Shown here: in pieces, positions 27,216 through 35,878 of the stretch
Position numbering within the stretch: the first letter of the stretch is position 1
Layout: each line of letters begins with the position of its first letter
Assembly (NCBI GenBank): GCA_022824365.1
Contig: JAJEAA010000018.1
Coordinates: 310,001-374,000, forward strand
DNA from: Anaerolineae bacterium
GTDB lineage: Bacteria > Chloroflexota > Anaerolineae > Aggregatilineales > Phototrophicaceae
Length of the DNA: 64,000 bases
Direction of reading: 5' to 3'
Position numbers and translations under genes: made by a program
The notes under the pieces: model-generated
What the model was told of the DNA's origin: nothing
Seen by the model: only the letters and a program-made list of their open reading frames with translations
Databases searched by the model: none

Positions 27216-29426
27216 TCAGCGAATGGCTGGAATCCACGAGGCGTAAGCGCCGCCGGATGTCGTGATCTGTTGCGCATTGCGACCTTGCGCGTCCATCAGA
27301 AAGAGTTGATCCTGCCCGTCAAGCGTGGCGGTGACCACGATGTAGCGGCCGTCCGGGCTATAGCTGGCCGCCCAAACGCTGCCCGGTCCCGTATATAGGA
27401 CAGCGCGATCGCCGCCAGCGAGATCCATGCTGGCCAGGGCGCGAGCGCCGCTGATCGTCGTCACATGCAGTATCCGCTGTCCGTCGGGGCTGAAGACCGG
27501 CGAGGCATCGCGAACATCGTTTTCCGTGAGCAGCCGGGTAGCTCCGCCCCGCAATTCCAGCCAACGCAATTCCCAGCTGCGCGCATCGCGCACGTCGGGT
27601 CCGGCGGTCACGATGATGGCATCGCCGTCGGGATGGTAGCGCGCGTGGCTGTTGCGCCAGCCGTCGCTGTACAGCGGTTGCGGCGCCCCGCCGTCCGGGC
27701 GAACTCGATACAAGTCGAAAGTCTCGTCGCCGCGGACATCTGAAGAATAGACAATCCAGTTTCCGTCGGGGGACCAGGCCGGCAAGCGATCCCAAACCCC
27801 GTTCCGCGTCAGTTGCCGCAATTGTCCTCCATGCCGATTCGCCACGTATATCTCGAAATCGCCATCCTGGTTCGACTGAAAGGCGATCCAGCGACCATCC
27901 GGCGACGCCAGCGGATAGCTGCTGTTGCCGCCGGCGTCAAAGCGACGCGTTTCCCAGGTGGCCAGATCAAGCGTCACAATCTCGAAGGTCGGCTGAGCCT
28001 CGGCGCCTGTCTCCACCGCAGCGAAGTAGACCAGTTCTCCGGCAAGGTCTTGCAGCGCCGGGTTAAGGGCAGGCCGCTGGCGGACGCCCACCGGCTGAAT
28101 AGCGCCGGTAGTAGCGGCGGGCTGGCTCTGCCGCCGTGCAGCATCGGCGGTAAAGGTGGCGTCAGCGGCGGCGTTTAAGGGCGCAAGCGTCGCCTGGAAG
28201 ATATCAGTCGACTTGTCTTCCGTTGCAGTAATCGCGGTTGCTTGCGCGCCAGGCGCGTTCGCAGTAACCGAAGACAAGACGCCAATCGCCGGGTTCTGTG
28301 TGGCAGTGATCGCGCTAATGTCTTCGCCCGAAAATATCCCCAGCAAGGAAGCCGTCACAGCCAGAACGACCAGCAAGAGTCCGCATCCGAGCGCGCCGCC
28401 GGCGGCCATTCCCAGCCAAACACGCTGGTTTTTCATGGCCAGAAATGGACGGGAATAGGACAAAGACGGGACATTTTTGGGCGATCTATTGACAAGAAAC
28501 TGCGAGTCATCTTTGGTCGGCTGAGCCGGTGCAGCCGCCTTAGCAGGCGTCGGCGCAACCCTCTTGACCAGACCGACATCGACGGCGGTCGCTTGTTGCG
28601 ACGGTTCGAGCGCGCGGCGCAGCGCATCGGCCAGGGCGCCAGCGCTGGGAAACCGCTCTTGCGGCGCTTTTTGCAAAGCGCGCATGATAACTTGCTCAAC
28701 CGGGACGGATACGCCCGGGTCAAAGTCGCGCGGCGATGGCGGCGGCGTCGTGACGTGCAGAACGGCGATGCTATAGGGCGTATCGCTTTCGAAGGGTCGG
28801 CGGCCGGTGACCAGCTCGAAGAGCATGACGCCGAGGGCGTAGACATCGCTGCGGCCGTCGAGCGTTTCGCCTTGCGCTTGTTCCGGCGACATGTAGCTGG
28901 GCGTGCCGACGACGCCCTGAGTCGTGATATTACTGCCGCTTTCGCTGAGGATGCGGGCGATGCCGAAGTCGGTGATGAAGACGCCGCCGCCATCATCGAG
29001 CAGGATATTACTCGGTTTGAGGTCGCGATGGAGGATGCCGTTTTGATGGGCGTAATCAAGCGCGGAAGCGACTTGCTCGATGATGCTGAGGACGCGCGGC
29101 CGGGGGATCTTCCCGCCTGCGAGCAGTTCTTCCACCGAGCCAGCCGGCATATAGCGCATGGCGATATAGGGCTGCCCCTCGTATTCGCCGAAATCGTAAA
29201 CGGGAACGATGTTGCGGTGCTCGAGTTGGGCGACGATCTTCACTTCCCGCTCGAAGCGCTGCAAGTACGATTCGTCGTTGAGATAGGCTTTGGGCAGGAA
29301 CTTGAGGGCGACGTTGCGATTCATCGATTGTTGGCGGGCGAGGAAAACGGTTGCCATGCCGCCCTGCCCGACCTGGCTGAGAATTTCGTAGCCGTTGACC
29401 TGCTTGCCGATGAGAGGTGATGCCAT
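27216..29426 (-). CDS. PknB-type Ser/Thr protein kinase with extracytoplasmic PD40 (TolB-like) propeller
   Basis: This 736-residue protein has an N-terminal kinase domain (residues 13-270). It shows the glycine loop VGQGGMATVF, ATP-binding Lys42, HRDLKPSN (Asp135), DFGIAR (Asp153) and the activation segment GTPSYMSPEQAQ. A linker leads to one membrane helix at about 340-365, then a Thr/Ala-rich spacer. From about residue 465 come PD40 beta-propeller repeats, for example SPDGRWIAFQSNQDGDFEIY and SPDGNWIVYSSD. The propeller is therefore outside and could act as the sensor. The intact HRD and DFG indicate an active kinase. The FHA protein at 14980 is a possible target. Confidence 0.93.
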   Translation of the reverse strand: MASPLIGKQVNGYEILSQVGQGGMATVFLARQQSMNRNVALKFLPKAYLNDESYLQRFEREVKIVAQLEHRNIVPVYDFGEYEGQPYIAMRYMPAGSVEELLAGGKIPRPRVLSIIEQVASALDYAHQNGILHRDLKPSNILLDDGGGVFITDFGIARILSESGSNITTQGVVGTPSYMSPEQAQGETLDGRSDVYALGVMLFELVTGRRPFESDTPYSIAVLHVTTPPPSPRDFDPGVSVPVEQVIMRALQKAPQERFPSAGALADALRRALEPSQQATAVDVGLVKRVAPTPAKAAAPAQPTKDDSQFLVNRSPKNVPSLSYSRPFLAMKNQRVWLGMAAGGALGCGLLLVVLAVTASLLGIFSGEDISAITATQNPAIGVLSSVTANAPGAQATAITATEDKSTDIFQATLAPLNAAADATFTADAARRQSQPAATTGAIQPVGVRQRPALNPALQDLAGELVYFAAVETGAEAQPTFEIVTLDLATWETRRFDAGGNSSYPLASPDGRWIAFQSNQDGDFEIYVANRHGGQLRQLTRNGVWDRLPAWSPDGNWIVYSSDVRGDETFDLYRVRPDGGAPQPLYSDGWRNSHARYHPDGDAIIVTAGPDVRDARSWELRWLELRGGATRLLTENDVRDASPVFSPDGQRILHVTTISGARALASMDLAGGDRAVLYTGPGSVWAASYSPDGRYIVVTATLDGQDQLFLMDAQGRNAQQITTSGGAYASWIPAIR

Positions 29427-29577
29427 GCCAATTACCGAAGCTAATGGAGCCGCGAGGGCTGAGATTGAAGTCGCGCTTGGATGCAGCCGGGCGCCTAACG
29501 ATTATATGCCATGCCAGCCCAGCGCCAAAACACCCAAACAGATAGGACAACGCCACAATTTAGGTGGCGCGGTAAAC

Positions 29578-29606
29578 TTGACAGAATCGGCGCATGGCAA
29601 CAAAAT
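29578..29606 (+). promoter_or_regulatory. Putative promoter of cdsA
   Basis: A perfect TTGACA (29578-29583) and CAAAAT (29601-29606) are separated by 17 bases, 40 bases before the ATG at 29646, in the divergent gap with the kinase gene. Confidence 0.55.
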
Positions 29607-29645
29607 TGAGAAGCAAATCCTATCTAGCGTTTGGAGGTTGGTGAC

Positions 29646-30497
29646 ATGCGGGAAAGTCGCGTCACCGACTCCGCGGAATACACTGAGCTGCGCATTCGGC
29701 TCATCACCGCAAGCATATTACTTCCTATCGCGATCCTGGTGTCCTTCGCCGGTGGCGGGTTGTTTTTCGTCTTGATATTGCCGGTGATGGGAATCGGTAT
29801 GCTGGAGTTCTACGTGATGGAGAAAGACACGCCGACGCAGGGAAGTTCGTTGACGGGGATTCCCACCGGCATCGTCGTGGTCACCGCCTTTTACCTGCAA
29901 GATGAGAGGGTATGGCAAGCCGCGCTGGCGCTTTGCATCGTCTTGACATTGATCTTGGAGTTGGCGCGCCAACCCAAGCAGGCGAGACGCGCGCTGGGGC
30001 AGGTCGGCACGACGCTATGCGGGGTTTTGTATGTGGCTTTTCCGGCGGCGTTCATGGTAAGCATACGCAATGCGCCGGAAGATGGCTTGATCTGGGTGTT
30101 CGTGATATTCGCCATCACATGGGGCGCGGATACCTTCGGTTATGTCTTCGGGCGGGCATTTGGGAAGAGGAAGCTGGCGCCGCGGATTTCGCCGAACAAG
30201 ACTGTGGAAGGCGCGCTTGGCGGGATCTTGGGCGCTTGGATCCCGGCTTTCTTGCTGTTGATATCCACGGGCGCGTTGCAGCCGATACTGATCCCGATGG
30301 TGCTTATCGGTCCATTGCTGGCGGTCGGCGGGGATTTATTCGAGTCGGCTATGAAGCGCTTTTTCCGGGTCAAGGATAGTTATGTAGCGGGCTTCAACGT
30401 CTTCCCCGGGCACGGCGGCGTGCTCGACCGCATTGACGCGCTGGTCTGGGTGACGAGTTGGGTGTTTCTCTATTTGTCGGTCCTGGGCATTCTTTGA
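29646..30497 (+). CDS. cdsA: Phosphatidate cytidylyltransferase
   Basis: From the ATG at 29646 (GGAGG eight bases upstream) the product is 283 residues with about eight membrane helices. CdsA makes CDP-diacylglycerol, the precursor of phospholipids. The C-terminal signature is present as SAMKRFFRVKDS and then FPGHGGVLDRIDAL. The part between KD and PGHGG is nine residues here, where typical enzymes have about five, so the active-site loop carries a small insertion. Catalytic acidic residues are kept. It is transcribed divergently from the kinase gene. Confidence 0.93.
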   Translation: MRESRVTDSAEYTELRIRLITASILLPIAILVSFAGGGLFFVLILPVMGIGMLEFYVMEKDTPTQGSSLTGIPTGIVVVTAFYLQDERVWQAALALCIVLTLILELARQPKQARRALGQVGTTLCGVLYVAFPAAFMVSIRNAPEDGLIWVFVIFAITWGADTFGYVFGRAFGKRKLAPRISPNKTVEGALGGILGAWIPAFLLLISTGALQPILIPMVLIGPLLAVGGDLFESAMKRFFRVKDSYVAGFNVFPGHGGVLDRIDALVWVTSWVFLYLSVLGIL

Positions 30498-30657
30498 GTT
30501 GCATTGGCGCAAGAGTATATTCCATCACCAAGGCGCGAAGGACGGGACTATTGACGCCCGGCAATTTCAGACGACTGGCGCAGGCATTGAGCGGCGGACA
30601 ACACGCGGCATGAAGTATTGCTGCGCTCTTGGGCAGAGCCTTAACGCGATGCGGGCT

Positions 30658-30686
30658 TTGTACCGCTGGGCAGATTGCGCTACAAT
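30658..30686 (+). promoter_or_regulatory. Putative promoter of the SRPBCC gene
   Basis: TTGTAC (30658-30663) and TACAAT (30681-30686) are 17 bases apart, about 94 bases before the ATG at 30780. The -10 matches five of six bases; the -35 is weak. Confidence 0.4.
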
Positions 30687-30779
30687 CTGTTCTGTTCATT
30701 GCAGGTTGCGCGCGGATTCAGCAAGAGCAATGGACAAGCGCCGAGTGGCGGTTGCAAGTAAAGCGAAAGCAGGGGATAG

Positions 30780-31247
30780 ATGCCGAAGTTCGAGACACAG
30801 GTGCTGATCAACCGGCCGGTCTTTCAGGTCTTTCGTTACGTCGGCGATTTTAATAACGATGTGCATTGGCGGAATGTGCAGAACATCGGCATCACGAGCG
30901 GCGACCCGATCCGCACTGGTTCGATGGTGGCGATGACGCGGCGAATTATGGGGCGCGGCGGCTTCGTTAACTGCGATGTGACGGATTATGAGCGCAACAA
31001 AAAGATAGAGTTAAAGGGTTCCTATTGGGGCTTCCCGTTTGTGAGCACGATGACATTCGAGCATCGAGGCCAGCAGACAAACGTGAAGGAGTCGCTTGAA
31101 ATCCGCACGCGCTGGTTTTTCTGGTTTGGGATTTTCTTCAACCTGACTTTGAAGGGCGTCTTGCGGCGCGAACTGGAACAACTCAAGCAGGTCTTGGATT
31201 CGCAGGGCGGCACTGGGTCCAGCGAGCCGATGTCCGTGCCTAGGTAG
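30780..31247 (+). CDS. SRPBCC (START/Bet v1-like) family protein
   Basis: This 155-residue protein resembles polyketide cyclase/dehydrase-type SRPBCC proteins, which form a deep hydrophobic cavity. The opening FETQVLINRPVFQVFRYVGD is typical, as are the central beta-strand RTGSMVAMTRRIMG and a C-terminal helix LKGVLRRELEQLKQVLD. No catalytic residues can be assigned and the ligand is unknown. AGGGG lies four bases before the ATG. Its 3' end overlaps the convergent membrane-protein gene by eight bases. Confidence 0.82.
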   Translation: MPKFETQVLINRPVFQVFRYVGDFNNDVHWRNVQNIGITSGDPIRTGSMVAMTRRIMGRGGFVNCDVTDYERNKKIELKGSYWGFPFVSTMTFEHRGQQTNVKESLEIRTRWFFWFGIFFNLTLKGVLRRELEQLKQVLDSQGGTGSSEPMSVPR

Positions 31248-32091
31248 CGCCCGCTTTGCCTTTGAAGGCATCGGGAGCCGGCGCCAAGCCGATTTCCGCA
31301 GCGAATTGCGCCAGAAGATGGACGCTGGCGTTCCAGAAGTAGAGATAACCGCACAATGCTAATAGCATAGAGAACGCCATCCAGGGCATTATACGCATAT
31401 CTTCAGGATAGTGTCCCAATTCACGCGGCCTGATCTGGTAGTCGATTTCCGCGCCAACATGTAAGACCAGCGCTGCAAACCCAAGCATGAGCAGTTGAAA
31501 CAGCACATAGCGAATCGCGGTCAACTTGTTCTTCAGCAAGAGCGATAGATTCGCCTCGATAGCAGCACGTATACTGCCACGTCCTTCCAAAGCGAATCGG
31601 GCTAGTCCGGTAAAATAGACAAGCGAGGTCAACGTCACCAGCACGATTGCAATGGTATCAAGGGCAAACCGTTCTAGCGCTTCGCCAAACGATACTCCAT
31701 CAGGCGCAAAATGGTACGAGTCCAGCACGAAAGGGAGTATCTGCATCCCATAGGCAAACGCGATGAAGTAGACGAAGAGAAATAGCGACGTTAAGAAGGG
31801 TCGGATTCCACCTATTTTGAGCAAGGAAAGACTTAGCTTGGGCAGAGAATCCTGCCCCGATGTGATGCGCCGAATGGACTCGACTAGCGCGCCATGCAAC
31901 AAGATTGCATTGACAACGAACCACATGAGAGAAAGCAATAGCAGCAGAATGAGTGGTACGCTGCCGTCGTACCTCTCGTCGTAAATCATCGGTTCCGAAA
32001 ATAGCCAGAATACGAAGGTATGTAGAATAGCGAACGACAAAAAGCGCATTGGCTTGCGCAATGGGAAACGCAATGCCTTTAGCAGACTCAT
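31240..32091 (-). CDS. Polytopic membrane protein, DUF4013-like (copy 1)
   Basis: This 283-residue protein has about six hydrophobic segments and no enzymatic motif. It shares a layout with the next two upstream genes: a start with PFRKP-like residues, a helix, then a motif of the form G-x-x-x-E-x-x-R-x-x-x-x-G with an LP a few residues later (here ALVESIRRITSGQDSLPKL). That pattern fits the DUF4013 family of archaeal and bacterial membrane proteins of unknown role. It is the last of three co-directional paralogues. Confidence 0.7.
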   Translation of the reverse strand: MSLLKALRFPLRKPMRFLSFAILHTFVFWLFSEPMIYDERYDGSVPLILLLLLSLMWFVVNAILLHGALVESIRRITSGQDSLPKLSLSLLKIGGIRPFLTSLFLFVYFIAFAYGMQILPFVLDSYHFAPDGVSFGEALERFALDTIAIVLVTLTSLVYFTGLARFALEGRGSIRAAIEANLSLLLKNKLTAIRYVLFQLLMLGFAALVLHVGAEIDYQIRPRELGHYPEDMRIMPWMAFSMLLALCGYLYFWNASVHLLAQFAAEIGLAPAPDAFKGKAGAT

Positions 32092-32142
32092 GTGTCAGCC
32101 ATGCCAGTCTGCAAGCTGTTTTGGACTTTGCCTCAGCGACAC

Positions 32143-33012
32143 TTAGACAAAGTCGTGCTTTTCTTTTTCCGGATCAAAGTAATCGCTGCGGACACCGATT
32201 TGGATAGCATATTGGGCGACCAGATGCTGGGTCGAGAAGTGCTGCATCAGATTGAAGATGTAGTATACGATGATGGACAGGGTGATGCTGGCCATGCCGA
32301 AACCGCCAACGAAGCCACCAAGAGCCGCATCGACCAGGCTGCGCACGACGCCGTAGACAAGGGTGAGGGCAATCATGTATAGCAGCAGGGTAAAGCCGCC
32401 GCGCCAATTCTCGCGGGCCAGCCGAATATTGCGGAAGATTTGCCAGGAGGCTTTGTAGTCGCCTTCGGCGGCAAAGCGCGCCATACCGATGAAGTATGCC
32501 CAGCCCAAGAGCGCGAAGGCGGCGATCCCAACAATGAAAGACGCCAGCGCCACGATAGGGTTCAAGCCGTCGGCTGAGCCTGTCAAGCCGAGGAATGCAA
32601 ACACGGCCACAAGGAGCAAAACAAAGAAAAACCAGTAAGCCACGCTCGAGATAAAGAGGTAGAAACCGTCTTTTACGTTCCGGCCAAATTTGATATCCGG
32701 CAGCGTTTCGATGCCGTTCATCACGGAGCGGACAGCTTCCATGCTGTAGCCTGAGAGCCAGAAGCCGGAGATGACCGCCACAATCAGCAGGCCTAGCAGA
32801 CCAAACCAGGCGGACGCGCTGAATGATTGCAGCTCGTTTGAATAGCCCACGCCCAGGTCAACGCCATAAAGCGTAGCCAGGAGTGGCGACCAGTCGTAGG
32901 AATTTACGATTAAGCCAAGGAAAATAGCGATAGCGATCGTCATCACAAGGACAATGCTGAATACCTTGGCCAGATTCTGAAACGGATATGTAATTGCGCG
33001 AGAAAAATTCAT
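32143..33012 (-). CDS. Polytopic membrane protein, DUF4013-like (copy 2)
   Basis: This 289-residue protein has about six membrane helices and the best match to DUF4013: it opens with FSRAITYPFQNLAKVF and has GYSMEAVRSVMNGIETLPDI after the third helix. The ATG at 33012 has GAGGA six bases upstream. A gap of 51 bases separates it from copy 1, so one transcript is likely. No transport or enzymatic motif is visible. The high helix content with few conserved polar residues suggests a structural, lipid-related or membrane-shaping role, which is not shown. Confidence 0.72.
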   Translation of the reverse strand: MNFSRAITYPFQNLAKVFSIVLVMTIAIAIFLGLIVNSYDWSPLLATLYGVDLGVGYSNELQSFSASAWFGLLGLLIVAVISGFWLSGYSMEAVRSVMNGIETLPDIKFGRNVKDGFYLFISSVAYWFFFVLLLVAVFAFLGLTGSADGLNPIVALASFIVGIAAFALLGWAYFIGMARFAAEGDYKASWQIFRNIRLARENWRGGFTLLLYMIALTLVYGVVRSLVDAALGGFVGGFGMASITLSIIVYYIFNLMQHFSTQHLVAQYAIQIGVRSDYFDPEKEKHDFV

Positions 33013-33088
33013 GTCATGTCCTCGATAAATTGCGATACTGCTATATTAACACGATTTCATCTACAATCTTGTTCGTCTTCCTACCCTT

Positions 33089-33916
33089 CTAGCCCCATCT
33101 CGCGCCGTATTTGAAATTATCGTGGACGACGATCCGCTTGGCGTAGCTGGCGAAAAGACGGCTGCAGAGGAAGAAGAAGCAGAGCAGTATGAAGTAGAAG
33201 ACGAAAGACCCGATTGCGGCCTCGGCGACAAGGTCTGAGACTTGCATCGTAGAGAGCAGACCGGCCACTTCAATAAATGCGACTGCGCTGAAAATAGCCA
33301 ATGCGAATACGGACAAAGACAACAGAATGGCAGCTGCGAGATTCTTAAGCGTTAGCCGCATATTCTCCAAACGTCGGCAAATCAATGAGCGTTCGCCAGT
33401 GACGGCGTAACGCGCGATGCCGACGAGATTGCCCCACATTAGCATCAGCGCCGCAGGAATCAGCGCGAGCATCGCCACGTTGGCGATCGCGTACGGGAAG
33501 GTCGAAGCAATCGCGGCGAAAAAGAAGAAGGCAAGAAATGCAGGCAGCCAAAACTTCAGGCTTGAGCAAAACAGTCTCCGGCCTTCGCAAATTACATCGA
33601 AATGAACGGGTGGCAGCCAATTCTCGTCATTTAGAACTCGGCGTGTGATTTCACAACAATATCCAGCAATCCAGCAGCCTATCGCGATGAATCCCACAAG
33701 AAACAGACCAAATACAATGAATAGGTGAGTGTCTTCGGAGACACCCAAAACATTGCCTTGATACCAGCCGCAATAGGGTTCGCAAGCGCGGGGTTGAGGA
33801 GGCGGCGCGCTGCCCAACCAGAGCCACAGGGTCGTCGGAATGGTGAACCAGAGCGCGATATGCGCGACGCGCACTATACATCGCAGAGCAGAATTGTTTG
33901 AGCGGGCACTGTTCAT
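33089..33916 (-). CDS. Polytopic membrane protein, DUF4013-like, divergent (copy 3)
   Basis: From the ATG at 33916, set by GGGAG six bases upstream, the product is 275 residues; an earlier ATG at 33955 lacks a ribosome binding site. It keeps the family pattern GYCCEITRRVLNDENWLPPV. It differs in carrying an extracytoplasmic loop with two Cys (ACEPYCGWYQG) that could form a disulfide. It is the first of the three tandem genes. The function is unknown. Confidence 0.68.
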   Translation of the reverse strand: MNSARSNNSALRCIVRVAHIALWFTIPTTLWLWLGSAPPPQPRACEPYCGWYQGNVLGVSEDTHLFIVFGLFLVGFIAIGCWIAGYCCEITRRVLNDENWLPPVHFDVICEGRRLFCSSLKFWLPAFLAFFFFAAIASTFPYAIANVAMLALIPAALMLMWGNLVGIARYAVTGERSLICRRLENMRLTLKNLAAAILLSLSVFALAIFSAVAFIEVAGLLSTMQVSDLVAEAAIGSFVFYFILLCFFFLCSRLFASYAKRIVVHDNFKYGARWG

Positions 33917-33979
33917 GTTCAACTCCCGATCGTATCTTGAACTGCATTGTAACACGCGCGGGGCAGCAGATCGCGCTCT

Positions 33980-34951
33980 TTACCCTACTTCTTCCAGGCG
34001 ATCGTGCGCGGGCGGCGGCGCGGCGGAGAGCGCGGCAATCTCAGCGTACCAATCCGGAGTCATGTCAACATCCAGCGCGGCGAGAGAGGCTTCGAGTTGC
34101 GTCAGGTTGCGCGCGCCGATGATGGGCGCGGTGATTGCCGGATGCGCCATCACCCAGGCGACGGCCAGCGTGGCGGGATGCAAACCGCGCTCACGGGCAT
34201 GGGCGGTGAAATCGGCGGCGGACTGGTAATAGTCGCCGAGGCGGTAGCGCTTCTGATACATCTTGTTCTCGATGAGCCGGCCTGAATCGGGCCGGGCATC
34301 AGGCATGTATTTGCCGGTGAGCAAGCCGCCGCCGAGGGGGCTGTAGGGGATGACGCCGATCTGCTCGTTCTGCGCCATAGGCAGGATCTCGACTTCAGCT
34401 TGTCGTTTGACCAGATTGTACATCGGCTGCAGGCATTCGATGCGCGTCAGGCTTTCACGAGCGGCGATGCCTTGCGCCTTCATGACTTGCCAAGCGGACC
34501 AGTTGCTGACGGCGGGATAGAGAATTTTGCCTTGGCGAACGAGGTCGTCGAGGGCGCGCATGGATTCCTCGACCGGTGTGGCGGCATCGTAGTGGTGGAG
34601 GAAGTAGACATCGATGCGATCGGTCTTGAGACGCTTGAGGCTGTCTTCGACAGCGATTTGGATGTGTCGGCGGGAAGCGCCGCCCGCGTTGACATCGGGT
34701 CCCGCGCGCGAAACGACCTTGGTGGTCAGCACGATATCATCACGGCAGTCGGCGATGAGGTCGCCCAGGATCTCTTCGGAGCGGCCGTCAGCATAAGTAT
34801 TGGCGCAATCGAAGAAGTTAATGCCAAGCTCGCGGCAGCGATTGAACATAAGCGCCGATTCAGCTTCGTCGGCGATATCGCCAAATGACATCGTGCCGAA
34901 GCATAGTGAGGATACTCTGACGCCGGTTCGTCCAAGCATGCGGTATTCCAT
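33980..34951 (-). CDS. Aldo/keto reductase (last gene of the amine operon)
   Basis: This 323-residue (beta/alpha)8 oxidoreductase has Asp and Tyr of FFDCANTYADG, Lys of VLTTKV and His of VYFLHHYD as the catalytic tetrad. The C-terminal NADP site includes ITAPIIGARNLTQLEASL. It belongs to the YajO/potassium-channel-beta-like branch. It is 44 bases downstream of the PhzF-like gene and probably cotranscribed. In this operon it might reduce an aminoaldehyde made by the amine oxidase, which is an inference from position only. Confidence 0.92.
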   Translation of the reverse strand: MEYRMLGRTGVRVSSLCFGTMSFGDIADEAESALMFNRCRELGINFFDCANTYADGRSEEILGDLIADCRDDIVLTTKVVSRAGPDVNAGGASRRHIQIAVEDSLKRLKTDRIDVYFLHHYDAATPVEESMRALDDLVRQGKILYPAVSNWSAWQVMKAQGIAARESLTRIECLQPMYNLVKRQAEVEILPMAQNEQIGVIPYSPLGGGLLTGKYMPDARPDSGRLIENKMYQKRYRLGDYYQSAADFTAHARERGLHPATLAVAWVMAHPAITAPIIGARNLTQLEASLAALDVDMTPDWYAEIAALSAAPPPAHDRLEEVG

Positions 34952-34995
34952 CGTACTTCCTTCCTATATTTCATGGATTTCTGTTGTTTGTGCGA

Positions 34996-35877
34996 TCAGT
35001 CATCGGCGGCCAGTTGCCCTTGCGCGACCAACTCGACGCGTCCGCCGACGCGTATGATGATATCATCTTTGGTTTGCCGCGCTTCAAGATGGAGCAGCGA
35101 GGGTCGGCCGATCTGATAGCCTTGCTCGCTACGGATAGCGATATTGTCGCTGCCCAGCACATGATACTTGACCAGGTAGCCGGCGATGCAGCCATTAGCG
35201 CTGCCGGTGGCGGGGTCCTCGGGCGCGCCGTAGATATCATCGAGCACACGGACATGGATGTCGTTTTCACCGTGCAGCGTCTCGCTGCAGAAGATGGCCG
35301 GAGCGATGGCCTCATGAGCGCCGAGCAGAGCCCGCAGGCGGTCGAGATTGACTTGCGCCTTTTGCACGGCAGCCAGTGAACGCAGCGGCACGAGGACAAA
35401 AGCCAAGCCGGTTGATACTTCTTGGATCGGGTAGCGGCTGTCGATATCGTCCACGGCAATGTTGAGGATGCGCGCGAGATCAGCGGCGTCGAACCGAGGA
35501 CCGAAGACGGGGGGATTTTGCCGCATCCAGATGATGCCGTCAGCGCCGAAGCTCACGGGGATTTGCCCCAGCGGGAGGTTCAGGATCAATTGCTCGACCG
35601 GCTGTTTGATGTATTCGCGCTGGATGACGAAGGCGGCGCCAAGCACGGGATGGCCGGCGAAATCGACCTCGACTTCGGGCATGAAGATGCGGACATTGTA
35701 GCCGCCGGTCACCGGCGTATCGGAGGTGACGAAGGCGGTCTCGGAGAAGTTGATCTCTTTCGCCAGTTGCTGCATGAGCGATGCGGGCGGATCACCAAGG
35801 TAGACAGCCAGTTGATTGCCCGTGTACTTATGGCCGATGGTGAAGACATCAACGATATAGAATTCCATTCGTGACAT
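34996..35877 (-). CDS. PhzF-family isomerase/epimerase-like protein
   Basis: This 293-residue protein matches the PhzF family, which shares the diaminopimelate epimerase fold. It has the start YIVDVFTIGHKYTGNQLAV, the catalytic Glu in INFSETAFV, DFAGHPVLGAAFVI and the C-terminal GSANGCIAGYLVKY. Most family members have no known substrate; PhzF itself isomerises a phenazine precursor, and no other phenazine gene is present. The start at 35877 lies one base after the stop of the amidase gene, so they are coupled. Confidence 0.92.
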   Translation of the reverse strand: MSRMEFYIVDVFTIGHKYTGNQLAVYLGDPPASLMQQLAKEINFSETAFVTSDTPVTGGYNVRIFMPEVEVDFAGHPVLGAAFVIQREYIKQPVEQLILNLPLGQIPVSFGADGIIWMRQNPPVFGPRFDAADLARILNIAVDDIDSRYPIQEVSTGLAFVLVPLRSLAAVQKAQVNLDRLRALLGAHEAIAPAIFCSETLHGENDIHVRVLDDIYGAPEDPATGSANGCIAGYLVKYHVLGSDNIAIRSEQGYQIGRPSLLHLEARQTKDDIIIRVGGRVELVAQGQLAADD

Positions 35878-35878
35878 G

